Made by a program: the position numbers and the translations under genes
The notes under the pieces: model-generated
The model's database searches: none
Seen by the model: only the letters and a program-made list of their open reading frames with translations
Told to the model about the DNA's origin: nothing
Shown here: in pieces, positions 43,841-44,099 of the stretch
Layout: each line of letters starts with the position of its first letter
Position numbering within the stretch: the first letter of the stretch is position 1
Assembly (NCBI GenBank): GCA_902775975.1
Contig: CACYOC010000020.1
Span: 1 to 44,099, forward strand
DNA length: 44,099 bases
Origin: an uncultured Bacteroidales bacterium
GTDB lineage: Bacteria; Bacteroidota; Bacteroidia; Bacteroidales; Bacteroidaceae
Direction: 5' to 3'

Positions 43841-44099
43841 TTACTCAGCACCGCCCTGGCTGACACCGCCCTCGTTCAAGGGGATGTTGCCGCCAGTAAT
43901 CTCGATGGTGACAGTGGCACTCACTGCGGGGTTGTCCTTCGAGGTGCAGGTGATGGTCACGGTGCCGTTCTTAATCGGGGTGAGCACACCGTTGGCATCG
44001 ATGGTGGCCAGTGTGGTGTCGTCCACACTCCAGGTCACGTCGGTCTCGGTGATATAGGCAGGTGTGAACACAGCACCCAATTGGTAGCTGGCACCCACG
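43841..44099 (-). CDS. C-terminal part of a protein with a BIG2 Ig-like domain
   Basis: The frame enters from the right edge, so the start lies outside the window. The visible 85 or so residues form a bacterial Ig-like group 2 (BIG2) domain: TDVTWSVDDTTLATIDANG followed by VLTPIKNGTVTITCTS and ATVTIEITG. A short polar tail ends in SQGGAE. BIG2 domains are typical of surface or secreted proteins and mediate adhesion or act as spacers. There is no T9SS sorting end, so the protein may be a lipoprotein or attach in another way. A strong terminator follows. Confidence 0.85.
   Translation of the reverse strand, partial: VGASYQLGAVFTPAYITETDVTWSVDDTTLATIDANGVLTPIKNGTVTITCTSKDNPAVSATVTIEITGGNIPLNEGGVSQGGAE

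Overview
The window looks like a chromosomal segment from a Prevotella/Segatella-like member of the Bacteroidales. Four things point there: Bacteroidetes-type promoters (TTTG, about 20 bp, TAnnTTTG) with few Shine-Dalgarno sites; secreted proteins with C-terminal sorting modules of the type IX secretion (T9SS) kind, ending in a VNGKKV-like motif or a CHU_C domain; families largely confined to Bacteroidetes (smalltalk protein, DUF4924, streptopain-like C10 peptidase, GxxExxY protein); and spacers rich in short tandem repeats. Most of it is ordinary core genome. No rRNA, tRNA, CRISPR array or transposase gene was seen.

Layout. 1-400: tail of an unassigned gene, a terminator and a 35-residue 'smalltalk' gene. 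507-9142 (minus strand): alpha/beta hydrolase, a small membrane HExxH protein, a C10 cysteine peptidase, a ClC-type chloride transporter with CBS domains, and a large TonB-receptor-like outer-membrane protein. 9278-10399 (plus): aroB. 10459-15312 (minus): tsaC/sua5, prfC, a GxxExxY gene bracketed by inverted repeats, rfbD, DUF4924 and a LysE-family exporter. 15464-17702 (plus): ROK kinase and a lipoprotein. 17787-24484 (plus): a complete tryptophan operon in the order trpB-E-G-D-C-F-A. Ahead of it lie a canonical promoter, a leader peptide with three consecutive Trp codons, and mutually exclusive terminator and antiterminator hairpins. 24507-24616: five 22-bp tandem repeats. 24710-31012 (plus): a pectin-degradation set made of a GH28-GH105 fusion, a PL1 pectate lyase and an MFS transporter. 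31095-34396 (minus): POT peptide transporter, EEP-fold phosphatase/nuclease and class A acid phosphatase, probably one operon. 34406-36620 (minus): beta-barrel protein and LysM/periplasmic-binding protein. 36724-40315 (plus): CHU_C protein and uvrA. 40345-43120 (minus): acyltransferase-3 and a CbbX/EccA-like AAA ATPase. 43130-43840: a 700-bp non-coding stretch with structured repeats. 43841-end (minus): C-terminus of a BIG2 Ig-like protein.

How the genes work together. The trp genes encode the whole chorismate-to-tryptophan route and appear controlled by ribosome-mediated attenuation; aroB supplies the upstream shikimate pathway. The GH28-GH105 and PL1 enzymes would cut homogalacturonan and process the unsaturated oligomers, and the adjacent MFS protein is a plausible uptake system. 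The POT transporter, acid phosphatase and EEP enzyme fit nutrient scavenging.

The most notable signals are the trp attenuator, an octanucleotide repeat that encodes a signal peptide and can fold back over its own start codon, the GxxExxY gene between inverted repeats, the 22-bp array, 9-bp repeat spacers inside the trp operon, and the structured non-coding region near 43.2-43.6 kb. I found no clear multi-gene novel system. All family calls come from reading motifs; no database search was run.
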